From Veronia nyctiphanis (GTDB lineage Bacteria > Pseudomonadota > Gammaproteobacteria > Enterobacterales > Vibrionaceae): a DNA stretch of 64,000 nucleotides. Under the pieces are notes generated by a model that worked only from the letters and a program-made list of their open reading frames with translations, did not search any database and was not told the origin of the DNA. The DNA is taken from contig NZ_PEIB01000013.1 of assembly GCF_004116385.1 (NCBI RefSeq), positions 62,001 to 126,000 of the forward strand, read 5' to 3'. Position 1 is the stretch's first letter. Every line of letters starts with the position of its first letter. Made by a program: the position numbers and the translations under genes. Shown here in pieces: positions 53,599-62,865 of this stretch.

Positions 53599-54063
53599 AT
53601 GGAAGTAATTGAGTTAAACCCTCATTCAGAAGAGGTCATATCGGTCATTGAGGATATCGATACATTGATGAACTCACTGTATCCTGCTGAAAGCAATCAG
53701 TTGTTGTCAGCCGAGGAATTGTTGAGTGACGATGTTTATTTCATCGGAATGCATGAAGGTGAAGAACTTGCAGGTTGTGGTGCAATTGTTCACAAGCGCG
53801 ATGACGGCGTATATGGCGAATTAAAACGCATCTATGTTAAGCCTAAGTATCGTGGAAAAGGTATTTCCAAGTCGATAATAAACGCCCTCATAAAGTACGC
53901 CAAAAAAGAAAGATTCCATGCTATTCGACTGGAAACAGGCGTTAAACAGCCTGAAGCGATTCATCTCTACACACGTTTTGGGTTCAAGAAACGGTGCGAA
54001 TTTGGCAGCTATCAGTTCGACCCGTTGAGTGTTTATATGGAGCTCGACTTAACTCACGAATAG
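53599..54063 (+). CDS. GNAT-family N-acetyltransferase
   Basis: A 154-residue acetyltransferase. The acetyl-CoA loop is VKPKYRGKGISKSII (motif A, R/Q-x-x-G-x-G/A), preceded by ELKRIYV and followed by YTRFGFKKR. The best resemblance is to small-molecule or amino-acid acetyltransferases; the acceptor is not known. It is followed by two more small plus-strand genes. Confidence 0.9.
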   Translation: MEVIELNPHSEEVISVIEDIDTLMNSLYPAESNQLLSAEELLSDDVYFIGMHEGEELAGCGAIVHKRDDGVYGELKRIYVKPKYRGKGISKSIINALIKYAKKERFHAIRLETGVKQPEAIHLYTRFGFKKRCEFGSYQFDPLSVYMELDLTHE

Positions 54064-54120
54064 CCAACAGAATTGATTGATAAGTAATCCCGCAGGCTTA
54101 AAAGCACAACTACTTTGTGG

Positions 54121-54627
54121 ATGAGTGAAAATATGGACAAGAGAAGTCAGCAGTATTTGGAAGCGTACCTAGATACTCTACCTGCTGAATCACTGAGCAA
54201 ATATACCTCATTCAGTGCCGATTATTTTTGCGCTGACGAATACAACGCCAACTTATGCGCCCAATTGATTCTCCATGGCGAGAAGCGAGCGTCATGCAGC
54301 ATGGATTACTGGTATAGCCATGAAGGTGAAAAAATGCCTGAAGTCGGGCACCTTCAGGTTGTGACTGACTGGCAGGGCAACCCTGTCTGTATTGTCGAAA
54401 TCACCTCAGTATCAAGGTGCAAATATAGTGATGTACCAGAAAGTTTTGCCGAGGAAGAGGGCGAGGGAGATAAAAGCTTGGCGTGGTGGCGAAAAGCGCA
54501 TTGGAATTTCTTCTCGAAAGAATGCGATGAGTTAGGTATCCAGCCCAGCGAAGACATGTTGCTCGTTTTAGAACACTTTAAGGTCGTCTACAGCCAAGAG
54601 ATGAAGTTAAGCATTTCCCAAACCTAA
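54121..54627 (+). CDS. ASCH-domain protein
   Basis: A 168-residue protein. ASCH motif parts are visible: LILHGEKRASCSMDYWY (the G-x-K-x-x-E/S motif), VGHLQVVTDWQGNPVCIVEITSV and SLAWWRKAHWNFFSKEC. ASCH domains bind RNA or nucleosides, and some cleave RNA or deaminate N4-acetylcytidine. The ATG at 54121 or the one at 54133 could start it; neither has a clear ribosome-binding site. Confidence 0.85.
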   Translation: MSENMDKRSQQYLEAYLDTLPAESLSKYTSFSADYFCADEYNANLCAQLILHGEKRASCSMDYWYSHEGEKMPEVGHLQVVTDWQGNPVCIVEITSVSRCKYSDVPESFAEEEGEGDKSLAWWRKAHWNFFSKECDELGIQPSEDMLLVLEHFKVVYSQEMKLSISQT

Positions 54628-54675
54628 GATGGTTAATGACGGAAGCGCTATTCTCTTACTACTTTTCAACGGGCA

Positions 54676-55305
54676 TTGAGACGGACTTTGTCGATAATAA
54701 AACTTATAAGATGTGCGGTCACTGAAGGCCAAAAAGAGTCTTTCTCTCAAGGACAATCAGTTTGGAGTGAGCTTAAAGGATGTGACGGCTTCGAAGGCCA
54801 ATGCGGAGGTTGGTCTGAAGACGGTGAGGCTTTGGTCTTGGGCCAGTGGCGCTCAAAAAAACATGTTTCGGCGTTTATGGAATCTGTCCATGATGCTCTC
54901 GCATTGAAAAGTCATCAACAACGCACCTATCGCTATTGCGATGTTCATTACTTTGAAAAGGTAAAGAATATTCAGCCGATAGTGGATAATGTCATCCAGC
55001 CAAATAGATCTTTCATTCATTTGACATTGTATCGACAAATTCAGCATGTAAATCGATTCACCCACGATATCCTAAATACAGAAAATCCTGAACCCAAAGC
55101 GTCTGATGGCATGCTTGGTGGCTTTCTGGCTAGGGGTATATCAGCCGACGATTGTTTTCTTGTCGCTACCTTCTGGCGTTCATACTCGCATTTTAAAGGG
55201 GATAGAAGAATCACTCCCTGTCGTATCAGAGGCGCAGAGCAATCAGGCAATGTATCCGAATGGAGGGTAAATGAAGAGGCCGCATGGAAGGTCTCTCCAT
55301 TGTAG
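54676..55305 (+). CDS. DUF4937 (YdbC-like) protein
   Basis: About 209 residues. It resembles the YdbC/DUF4937 family through IRCAVTEGQKESFSQGQSVWSEL, GFEGQCGGWS and LGQWRSKKHVSAFMESVHD (read in segments), a ferredoxin-like monooxygenase-type fold. A second related half follows (FIHLTLYRQ ... LVATFWRSYSHF). There is no ATG near the family start: TTG at 54676 or 54688 must serve, or the gene has lost its start. Function unknown. Confidence 0.75.
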   Translation: MRRTLSIIKLIRCAVTEGQKESFSQGQSVWSELKGCDGFEGQCGGWSEDGEALVLGQWRSKKHVSAFMESVHDALALKSHQQRTYRYCDVHYFEKVKNIQPIVDNVIQPNRSFIHLTLYRQIQHVNRFTHDILNTENPEPKASDGMLGGFLARGISADDCFLVATFWRSYSHFKGDRRITPCRIRGAEQSGNVSEWRVNEEAAWKVSPL

Positions 55306-55390
55306 CAGCGCCGATGAAATTTCTGACACAAAGAATGGCGCGTGGGTCATTGTGTTGTGGTTAAGGGTTCAAGCTGGTCGGTCGCTTTCA

Positions 55391-58037
55391 CTATTCCTTA
55401 CAAACTATGACGGCGCCTTTGTCGGTCTCTTTGATTTTATTCTTTAAATATGTAGTCGGTACGCTTACCGCGATAGGCAAACCTGTTTCGTGAGAGAGGC
55501 CAACTTGAGTTCCGTACTTCAAGAACTTTGTTTGGAAAGACATCATCGCTTTACTTTTAAAAGGTTCGAGTAACCCTAGCGTCATGCCCTTCTCCGCGCA
55601 AAACTCCTCTGCCCGCTGAGGTGTGAACAGCTTATGCTTTTCCTCAAACTTGTTATTACCATTGAGTATCTGATGTCTGGAGGAATACACGATCTGATTA
55701 TTTTTGTAGGGGTACCCAAATGAGCCTGGATAATTTAGCGCAAGGTTCGCTTGTTGGAAGAAATCATCATTGCTACCGCCAATAAAGATCAATGAAGTGG
55801 GTGCTTCTTCCTTCGAAGACACTGCACTGGTTGGCTTTTCAAATACTAGACTGAGTGTATTTTCAGGCGGTGTCTTGTCATTCACATCACCAAGTGTTTG
55901 CGCCTTTAAAGTAGGTATGTTCTCAAAGATGTAGGTATTGCCATCAGCCACCACACGGCTTGGCTCGATGTTCTGTTGTTGGCCATTACCATCATTAAAC
56001 TCTGCCCGGCTAAGTTTTAGAGTATCTGTTGCCAGTAACATAAACTTGTCGATGCCTCGTGTTGATTCAGAGCCACCCTCTTTATCGAGTAACTGGATCG
56101 TTACTTTGACTTCATCGCCAAGATCCGTGCTTTCGTGCATCACTGCCAGCGTCGGCGTATTTTGCTCGACATGACTGTCAATATAAAAGTGATTCCAATG
56201 GTCTCTGACAAAATCACCTGTTTTCGCTGGATATCCGTACGTCATGCCACCTTTGTGAGAAAATCCATGGTTGTGCATTTTCTCATGCATGAAGGTGGTC
56301 TTCGGGCGAGTTGCCCCCTCTTTGAACAGTCTGAAATCACGAACGCTGAGCCACCCATTACCAACGGTTGCGACTCCGTTGGCTGAAGACGTAAGCATGG
56401 TGTACTTGGCCGAGGCTTATTCGCAAGCATGCTAATATGCTTTACCGTATTTTCAGAGTTATCGTTGGGTTTGAACGATATGTCATCGTCAGACGGCGAT
56501 AACGCACGTGTATGCACCGTATCATGTGTCTCACACCACTCATCCTCATGGAATTGGCGACTAAACCGTAAAGATTTATTCATGTACCCTTCAATAAAGG
56601 AAATGAATTCATAGTTATAGCTGTAGTTATTGAAAACCTGTTTAAGACCACGTATTTCCTTTTCATACTGATAGGTATTGAGCTCAGTCGGCATCGCATA
56701 TTTGGCTTGAGCCGGCTTAATATCCACGTATTCCTTAACTTTCGCTTTGAAGAAAGGCTGCTCTTCTATGAAGTGAGCTTTGGACAGTTTCTCACTGAAC
56801 TGGGTGGGAAGTTCAATATGCAAACGAGTAAATGGGGCGATTAGCTTATTCACCTTCACAATGCTGTCATCCAACTGAATGAGGGGGTGGTGCACATATC
56901 TGGGCGTGTTGTTTACCAGCTCAATCATGCCGGGGGTGTGATGAACAATATGAATATCATCGATGTCATACCCATCAAAGTAGTTGCGGCTAATTTCGGT
57001 CGTGTCTTTCACTGTGAAGATTGTGTGTTTAGGTTGGAATTCCGCTATGATCTCACAGTTATTCGTTAGCTCGCTGATGACTAGGCTGTCTCCGTCTCGC
57101 GTACCGCCACAACCTGAAATACTGAGAAGCGAATGGTGTTTATCCGGCGTAGCTGTGAACGTTTTCGAATCCCCGTAAGCCAAGTCAAACGCCGCTGGAC
57201 TGATGGACCCTTGACCACTCAGGTTCGAGGTGATCTTATAAAGTTTGGGTTGGAATTCCGCTTTGATCTCGCAGTTATCTGTTAAAGCGCTGATCACTAG
57301 ACTGTCCCCGTCACGCGTACCGCCGCATCCTGAAAAATTGACAAGCGAATGATGCTCATCAGGGGAAGCGGTAAACGTTTTCAAGTCACTATGTGTCAAG
57401 TCATAGGTCACTGGCTGATGGCTCCCTCGCCAGTCGTACTTGACGTAATTTTGTAAAGGGTTGGTTTGAATTCCGCTTTGATCTCGCAGGTATTTGTTAT
57501 CGCGCTGACGACAAGTTTGTCTCCATTTCGCGTGCCGTCGCATCCTGAAAAGCTGGCAAGTGAATGGTGCTCATTGGGTGAAGCAGTGAAGGTTTTCGAA
57601 TCACCATAGGCTAAGTCAAACGACGTTGGGCTGATGGTTCCCTGACCAGTTTTATCTGAAGTGATTGTGAAAACGGAGGGTTTTATGTTGATGTCGACAT
57701 GACAATCTTTTATGACGTTGCTGATTGTATACCCGTCTTTGGTCAGCGAACCGTCACAGCCTGTTGCCGACTCGATATAGTGGTGTTCGGATACAACTAA
57801 CTCTATGTGAGTGCTGTCACTTTCTTTGAACTGCGCCGAGTCTGATTTAGTCAGCGTTTTATTACCAGAGAAGTATCCTGAACCCTCTCCTTCAATAGAA
57901 AAACCAACAACGAAGAGGTTCTGATTGTCTAATTTAGAATCAGTATCACCTGAGCGTGTCGGAGTGGTTGAGCTTCCCTGATTATCACAACCCGCAAGTA
58001 AATAAGAAAACAAAAGGGCGGAGAGTAAAATTTTCAT
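55391..58037 (-). CDS. Large lipoprotein with four beta-repeat units and a metzincin-type zinc motif (two frameshifts)
   Basis: The lipobox is SYLLAGC (residues ~11-17). Four repeats of ~72 residues follow, of the divergent InlB B-repeat type (ITSDKTGQGTISPTSFDLAYG; HHSL..FSGC.GTR.GD; TNTCEIKAEF), each with two Cys. A middle region of ~200 residues precedes the catalytic-looking part FMHEKMHNHGFSHKGGMTYGYP, which has HExxHxxGxxH and a nearby Met. Shifts at ~57414 (one C of a CCC run lost) and ~56399 (one base lost) split it in the raw sequence; repaired length is about 882 residues. The zinc motif suggests a secreted peptidase resembling M66 (StcE/TagA), but overall similarity to that family is not evident to me. 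Confidence 0.8.
57027..57675 (-). repeat. Three tandem ~216-base units (InlB B-like repeats)
   Basis: Consecutive units of about 216 bases encode repeats 2-4 of the lipoprotein. They share phrases such as the reverse complement of GGTTGGAATTCCGCT at each boundary. A more divergent first unit lies at ~57676-57910. Confidence 0.85.
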
Positions 58038-58097
58038 ACCGACTATGCCTAATATAAAACTATTAAATAACCCACTATTTAATAAGCATATACTCAA

Positions 58098-58833
58098 TAG
58101 CCGAGAGGTGACTGAAACTTAAATAGCCTCGTTGCCTTTTCGCATTTATAGGAGTTTCTCGCTCTCTGTTTCCACACTTCAAACCCGAAATAAGACGGTA
58201 CTCAAGTTTATTCGATAAGCATCCACATTACTCGTGGTCTCCTCTTTCGAGTATTTTGCGAGCCAAAGGGATTTGTGATTGAGTTGACCGACTAGATCGA
58301 GATACTTCTGTTTGACGAGGAAATATGACGGATGCCAGAAACAGTATCGCTTCCTAGCTGAGGTCTATGGCGTCACGATTCGTTACCCCATCCAAGGGAG
58401 TCGTGAAACGCGCCCCCCTATTTCCCTCTTCCTGAATCCTAGCCCTATACGTTGTTTTTGAGGTGTACCACGTGTACCAACCTTTAAATTCAACAGGTTA
58501 CGCTGCTACACCTTGGTACACCTATGTGTAGCAGGTGTACCATGAGTTTTTTCAATGGGTTAGAGGTGTACCAAGGAAAGTGATGAAGTCAGGATGGATG
58601 CAATTTATGTTATAAGTAACTGATTTTTATCATGGTACACCTTAGTAGTGGAAATAGGCGAAATCTTGGTACATATGATGTTTTTGGGTGTACCAGAGGG
58701 CTGACCTACCGAAATGGGAGGGTAGGTCGGTGATTTCTAGGGGAGGCACGCAGTATCGACAACAACTGATTTAACGCTTGGTAGGCTCGGTTTATATTGA
58801 GCACGTCGATGCCCATTAAGCTTGAAAGGAATT
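58098..58833. other. 735-base gene-free region before the cassette-like genes
   Basis: No convincing gene on either strand. A 43-codon stretch at ~58334-58462 (plus) reads QKQYRFLAEVYGVTIRYPI and could be a gene remnant. The right part is occupied by the GGTGTACCA motif array. This marks the change from fixed lipoprotein DNA to the attC-bearing region. Confidence 0.6.
58462..58695. repeat. Array of GGTGTACCA motifs in both orientations
   Basis: Exact copies of GGTGTACCA start at 58462, 58534, 58565 and 58687, and its complement TGGTACACC starts at 58514 and 58633. Near copies are at 58471 (CGTGTACCA) and 58667 (TGGTACATA). Six exact 9-mers in 234 bases is far above chance. Spacing is irregular (about 20-70 bases). 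Confidence 0.9.
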
Positions 58834-59325
58834 ATGGCTAAAGTTTACTTCGTATGTGGCTTTATAGGCTCGGGTAAAACTACCTACTCCAAAGTACTTG
58901 CTGATAGACATGGAGCTTTCCGTTTCTCTATAGATGAATGGATGATCCCTTTGTATGGTGAGCATATGGAGCGCGAAGTCTTCGACAGCCGTTTGGCTAC
59001 TCTTCAAGAGTTATTCAAAGATTCTGCGCTAAAACTAACTTCTCTCGGAGTTCCGGTTATTTTTGACTTTGGTTTTTGGTCCAAATCTGATCGAGATAAC
59101 TTTAGCAGCTGGGCCTCAAAAGCGGGTGTTGAGAGTGAGGTTCATTATCTAGATGTCTCCTTTGATACATGCAAGGAAAGAGCGTTTGCGCGAAATTCAG
59201 ATTCAAATGGCAAGTCATATAAAATGACACCCGCAATGTTAGATATGTTCTGGACTTGGTTTGAGCCTCCAACGCCAAACGAAAGTGTTTTCCGCGTTAG
59301 GTCAGAGAATTGCCGAGGTAACTAA
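58834..59325 (+). CDS. P-loop kinase-like protein (AAA/zeta-toxin-type fold), cassette gene
   Basis: A 163-residue protein with Walker A VCGFIGSGKTTYSK at the N-terminus, an Asp in FSIDEWMIP (as in small-molecule kinases), VIFDFGFWSKSDRDNF and a basic lid (TCKERAFARNSDS). Phosphorylation of a small molecule such as an antibiotic or a nucleotide sugar is possible. AAGGA precedes the ATG at 58834. Its TAA stop overlaps the first bases of an attC-like site, a common feature of integron cassettes. Confidence 0.85.
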   Translation: MAKVYFVCGFIGSGKTTYSKVLADRHGAFRFSIDEWMIPLYGEHMEREVFDSRLATLQELFKDSALKLTSLGVPVIFDFGFWSKSDRDNFSSWASKAGVESEVHYLDVSFDTCKERAFARNSDSNGKSYKMTPAMLDMFWTWFEPPTPNESVFRVRSENCRGN

Positions 59326-59373
59326 CAAATGCAGCCACAGGACAAAAAACTGACTGTGCAGGCAGGGGTTATG
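59322..59373 (+). mobile_element. attC-like recombination site 1 (shortened)
   Basis: It starts CTAACAAATGCAGCCACAGG and ends GGTTATG. The first 31 bases are identical to site 3 at 62781. The right arm is about 17 bases shorter than in site 3, so the hairpin is reduced. Confidence 0.7.
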
Positions 59374-59389
59374 TGACTAAGTGAGCAGC

Positions 59390-59822
59390 ATGAGAATAGA
59401 GAGAGTTTACGAACTACCCAGCCAAATCATGTCGTTAGTCAATGAAAGTGAGAGGGAAGGATTTCGGTTTCTTACCCGGCTGAAATCTGATTTCGATAGT
59501 CGTGTAAACACCTTTAGTAACGACGGTGAAGCCTTATTCGCTGTATTCGAAGCTAATGTTCTGATAGCTATAGGTGGCATCAATGTGCAAGAGGTATCGG
59601 GGGGCAGTTGGTAGGCTTCGTCGATTTTACGTGAAACAGTCGCATAGAGGGTACGGTGTTGGGGCCCGCTTATTAAAGCGAATCGAAGCTTTTGCATTTG
59701 ATCACTTCAGTGAGATACGGCTGTTCACCGATACAGCGAGTGCTGGCAGGTTTTACGAAAAAAACGGATACCAAAAAGCCTACGAGCAGGGTGCTAATTA
59801 CATCAAGCGTAAAGTCACATAA
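59390..59822 (+). CDS. GNAT-family acetyltransferase, cassette gene (frameshifted)
   Basis: The first frame reads MRIERVYELPSQIMSLVNE to ALFAVFEANVLIAIGGINV. The second reads RYRGAVGRLRRFYVKQSHRGYGVGARLL, with the acetyl-CoA loop HRGYGVGARL, and ends FYEKNGYQKAYEQ. The frames meet near 59588 by one inserted base (or two lost), giving about 143 residues. This is the only clear plus-one case. The start follows attC site 1 by 16 bases, and the TAA overlaps site 2. Confidence 0.8.
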
Positions 59823-59885
59823 CAATGCCATCAAACATCGTCCCTTTAGCAAAAATTGCTCGCCGTTTATGGCAGCGTTAGAGGG
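59817..59885 (+). mobile_element. attC-like recombination site 2
   Basis: It runs from CATAACAATGCCATCAAAC to GTTTATGGCAGCGTTAGAG. GCCAT-C-AAAC pairs with GTTTATGGC, with an unpaired base. The left end carries AAC and the right end GTTA, the conserved attC ends. It overlaps the stop of the GNAT gene. Confidence 0.7.
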
Positions 59886-59908
59886 CGTATCACATCGGAT
59901 TAGAGTTT

Positions 59909-60556
59909 ATGGATAAACACATCGTAGCTTTGGGCGGCGGTGGTTGGATGATGGGAGAGGTGCAAAGTAAGTTAGATCGTTATGCTCTAGATCTTACGGG
60001 GAAAGAAGACCCTAAGGTTTGCTATATCCCTACTGCAACTGGTGATGCCGATGAAGCAATTCAACGATTCTATGACTCTGGTCTTAGCTCCAATCTAACC
60101 CATTTTCCATTATTCAAACCAGACCTAAATTGGCGGTCAAAGTTGCAGGAGTAAGATGTCATTTATGTTGGTGGTGGGAATACACGGTCAATGCTAGCTA
60201 TTTGGCGAGAGTGGGGTATCGATAAGATACTCAGAGAATGTTACGAAAGCGGTATCGTATTGTGCGGAATGAGTGCGGGAGCTATATGTTGGTTTGAGCA
60301 TGGTATTACAGACAGTAATCCAGAGGAATATACGGTTATAGATGGTTTGGGCTTCCTTCGTGGGTTGGCTTCCGCACACTTTACTGGCAGTGATGCAAAG
60401 GCTGATCTATTTTCAGATTTTTCTCAAAATAATTGCAGCGTACCATGCTATGGCATTAGTAACTATGCAGCATTACACTTTGTTAATGGTCATTTTTATC
60501 AATCAGTTACCAGCAAAAATGACGCCAAAGTGTTTATCGAAAATGCACTCAAATAA
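59909..60556 (+). pseudogene. Peptidase E-like (S51, class I amidotransferase fold) gene with an in-frame stop
   Basis: The open frame from 59909 encodes MDKHIVALGGGGWMMGEVQ ... WRSKLQE, then TAA at 60152-60154, then DVIYVGGGNTRSML continuing in the same frame to 60556. The nucleophile elbow is LCGMSAGAICW. One base change (CAA to TAA) explains the stop, so this is a substitution, unlike the deletions elsewhere. Without it the protein would be 215 residues. Either the gene is dead, or this single base is an error. It lies directly after attC site 2. Confidence 0.8.
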
Positions 60557-60616
60557 ACGACTATCGCTTTCGAGTTAATCAAAAACACCTTCAGTAAGAC
60601 GTAAATCGCCCATCAT

Positions 60617-60700
60617 CGTGCCTAACTCAAATGTGTCTATCAAGTCAGTGGCTATTCACTGGACAAAAACAAGATCCACACAAAAGAAGAGTTTCAAACT
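60617..60700 (+). mobile_element. Possible degenerate attC site
   Basis: GTGCCTAACTCAAATGTGTC begins with a good RYYYAAC (GCCTAAC), and TGTGTCTATC pairs imperfectly with GATCCACACA. CAGTGG-CTATT-CACTG gives a central hairpin. The right GTTRRRY box is not clear. It follows the peptidase E gene by about 60 bases, where a site would be expected. Confidence 0.3.
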
Positions 60701-60831
60701 TTAATGTCCTCCGACATGAAAGCCTTGAGGAAGAATGTGCTGAGCCATTCTTCCAACAAACACCTCATAAGGCCCCTGAGAGGAAATTCCTAGTGGGAAC
60801 AAGAAATAACTCGATTGGCAGCCCAATTATT

Positions 60832-62178
60832 TCAATCGCAGGGTTCATGCCACACAAAAATATCAGAATGGATCCCTTGCTTGAGCGTAAACTGACGTAA
60901 CCCCGCCTCAAATACCACAGAGACAGGATGCTCCAAAAACTCAAACTCAGCCGTAGACTTAGCAACCAAAGGCGCTGGATCCTCCCCTGTCATTTGCAAC
61001 ATCAGCGTTGATCCGTGAATGAAAATATCAATATCCACAGGTGCAGTTTCACTGGTATATTTCCCGGTGTAGTGACTCAGTTCATCACCGGAAAGCTTAA
61101 TACAACTAAAATCAGGCAGGGTGACTTCTTCCCCATACGCCGCAGCAAGTAACTCATCAGCGATAGCTCGAGGACCAACAACCGCACCGTTGGCCAATAC
61201 GCACACACTCACCTTCGACTCAAAATCGTAAAACAGCAATGAGATAAAGTCATCAATCGAACCAGTGTGTCCATAAACGACCCTGCCATTGACTTCACTC
61301 TTAAATATGCCTTTTCCCATATCATTCTGTATTTCAAACATCGACTGTAGTGATGATTCACTGATCAGTTGCCCGCTGAATAAAGCATGAATAAAGACAC
61401 TTAAATCATGCGTGGAAGAGATCACTGCCCCTGCACCATGCGGGACACTCATATGAGCTGGTTTCGATATCTGTATCCACTGGTTATTCTGCATTTTATA
61501 GGAATGGACTTCTCGGGAGTCGGTATTAATATCTCCGCCAAAATATGTATCCATTAAACCCAACTTGTCCGTAATATATTTCTTCAGGTTTTGCTGATAG
61601 TTTTCTGCTGTGACAATCTCAATGATTTGCCCCAGTAAGTAGTAATTACTGTTGCTGTACTCAGCCTGACGTCCTGGATCAAACTGTGGCTCGAGACTTT
61701 CTATCCATTGAATGATCGTCTCTACATCTTGCCGGGTGCTCTCAAACGCTTCAAAATCGGGTACATTAGTGAAGCTTTTGACACCACTGGTGTGGCCAAG
61801 CAGCTGAGCGATAGCAATGCTATCGGCATGAGGAATATTCGGATAAAACGTCGATAGCTTTGTCTCTAGACATAACATACCTTTTTCAATCAGCGTGAAA
61901 ATAAGCACACTGGTAAAGGTTTTAGTGATAGAGCCGATCCGGTACCTCAAAGTCTGTTCTGAACTGACGGTCTCACCGTTTTCATTCAGTCCAAGCGTAT
62001 GATGATACTGCCTCATCCCGTTTTGATATATCGCTGCGCTTCCCAGATACTTTTTATGCTTCGCCAGTTCTGAAAAGTATCGGTTCAATATCATCGCCTG
62101 ACTATCGGCAACCTGAGGATTATTTTCAGACACTTCGGTCGCGACTGTCGACACTTCATGCCATATTGAACTTGTCAT
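60832..62178 (-). CDS. Serine hydrolase of the beta-lactamase/penicillin-binding fold
   Basis: A 448-residue protein with the catalytic SxxK in GSITKTFTSV, YSN in AEYSNSNYYLLGQ and HTG in YGHTGSIDDFIS. A C-terminal lipocalin-like or beta domain follows (~355-448). No signal peptide is seen, so it is probably cytosolic and more likely a peptidase or esterase than a beta-lactamase. AAGGAGAG precedes the ATG at 62178. It runs against the cassette-like genes and so needs its own promoter. Confidence 0.88.
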   Translation of the reverse strand: MTSSIWHEVSTVATEVSENNPQVADSQAMILNRYFSELAKHKKYLGSAAIYQNGMRQYHHTLGLNENGETVSSEQTLRYRIGSITKTFTSVLIFTLIEKGMLCLETKLSTFYPNIPHADSIAIAQLLGHTSGVKSFTNVPDFEAFESTRQDVETIIQWIESLEPQFDPGRQAEYSNSNYYLLGQIIEIVTAENYQQNLKKYITDKLGLMDTYFGGDINTDSREVHSYKMQNNQWIQISKPAHMSVPHGAGAVISSTHDLSVFIHALFSGQLISESSLQSMFEIQNDMGKGIFKSEVNGRVVYGHTGSIDDFISLLFYDFESKVSVCVLANGAVVGPRAIADELLAAAYGEEVTLPDFSCIKLSGDELSHYTGKYTSETAPVDIDIFIHGSTLMLQMTGEDPAPLVAKSTAEFEFLEHPVSVVFEAGLRQFTLKQGIHSDIFVWHEPCD

Positions 62179-62780
62179 CGTACTCTCCTTGTCAATTAAC
62201 GTATGAAGCGTACACAGACACCGATGCCCATGGAAATGTTGACGTATGCTATTCGAACATAGCTCGCATTCATTTCACCTCAAGACGCCGACGTGCTGTC
62301 AATTTTTTCGTCAAAACCTTGCTTTCATAGCTAATTACTCAGTGGTACGGCTCAGGCTTTGTAGCCTAGATTTAGGATTTGTGTAGAAAAGTCAGCCCCT
62401 TAACAGGGCTACATGGATTCCCCCGTTCGTCAAATATCCGCTAGAGTTTTGAAGGTGGGTTTTGGACTGCTGACCTGCTCCCCAAAAACTAGACCATGCA
62501 GCACTAAGCCAAGAACCCATTAGTTTTTATTATCAAAAACTCAATCGCCTAAGTCATCTTGCCAACTTTATTCTGTCCAAATCTGCTCTATCTCGTCTGG
62601 TGTTAGCAATCCCGCGAACAACCTTTGTTTGAGTGACGTGTCTGAAATTCCAATCACGCATTTGAATTCAAAATCAGGTTGTTGTCTCTTGGTGGCTTAA
62701 ACACGGTTTGTGGCAAAGTGAAATGCGGTAGCTTTTTCTATAGTTGCTGGCGGCAATCCGCGAAAGACGTGGAACAAGGG
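62179..62780. other. Gene-poor region with remnants before attC site 3
   Basis: About 600 bases with no intact gene. At 62476-62505 the sequence TGACCTGCTCCCCAAAAACT looks like the terminal repeat of an IS3-type element, with no transposase nearby. On the minus strand 62568-62696 is open for 43 codons (QPDFEFKCVIGIS ... LLTPDEIEQIWTE) without a usual start, probably a gene fragment. Confidence 0.4.
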
Positions 62781-62847
62781 CTAACAAATGCAGCCACAGG
62801 ACAAAAAACTGCTCCGCCATTTTTTGCCTGTGCTGGCAGGCGTTATG
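62781..62847 (+). mobile_element. attC-like recombination site 3 (complete)
   Basis: CTAACAAATGCAGCCACAGG at the left and TGCCTGTGCTGGCAGGCGTT at the right, then ATG, form a long imperfect hairpin. TGCAGCCACAGG-CAAAAAA pairs with TTTTTTGCCTGTGCTGGCA, with single unpaired bases on one arm as in attC sites. The central part is CTCCGC. Confidence 0.78.
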
Positions 62848-62865
62848 TGGTTTAAGGAATTGTAA

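Noticed and set aside
60631-60900. 89-codon plus-strand open frame
   Set aside because: It overlaps the end of the serine hydrolase gene, has no ribosome-binding site and has no recognisable product.
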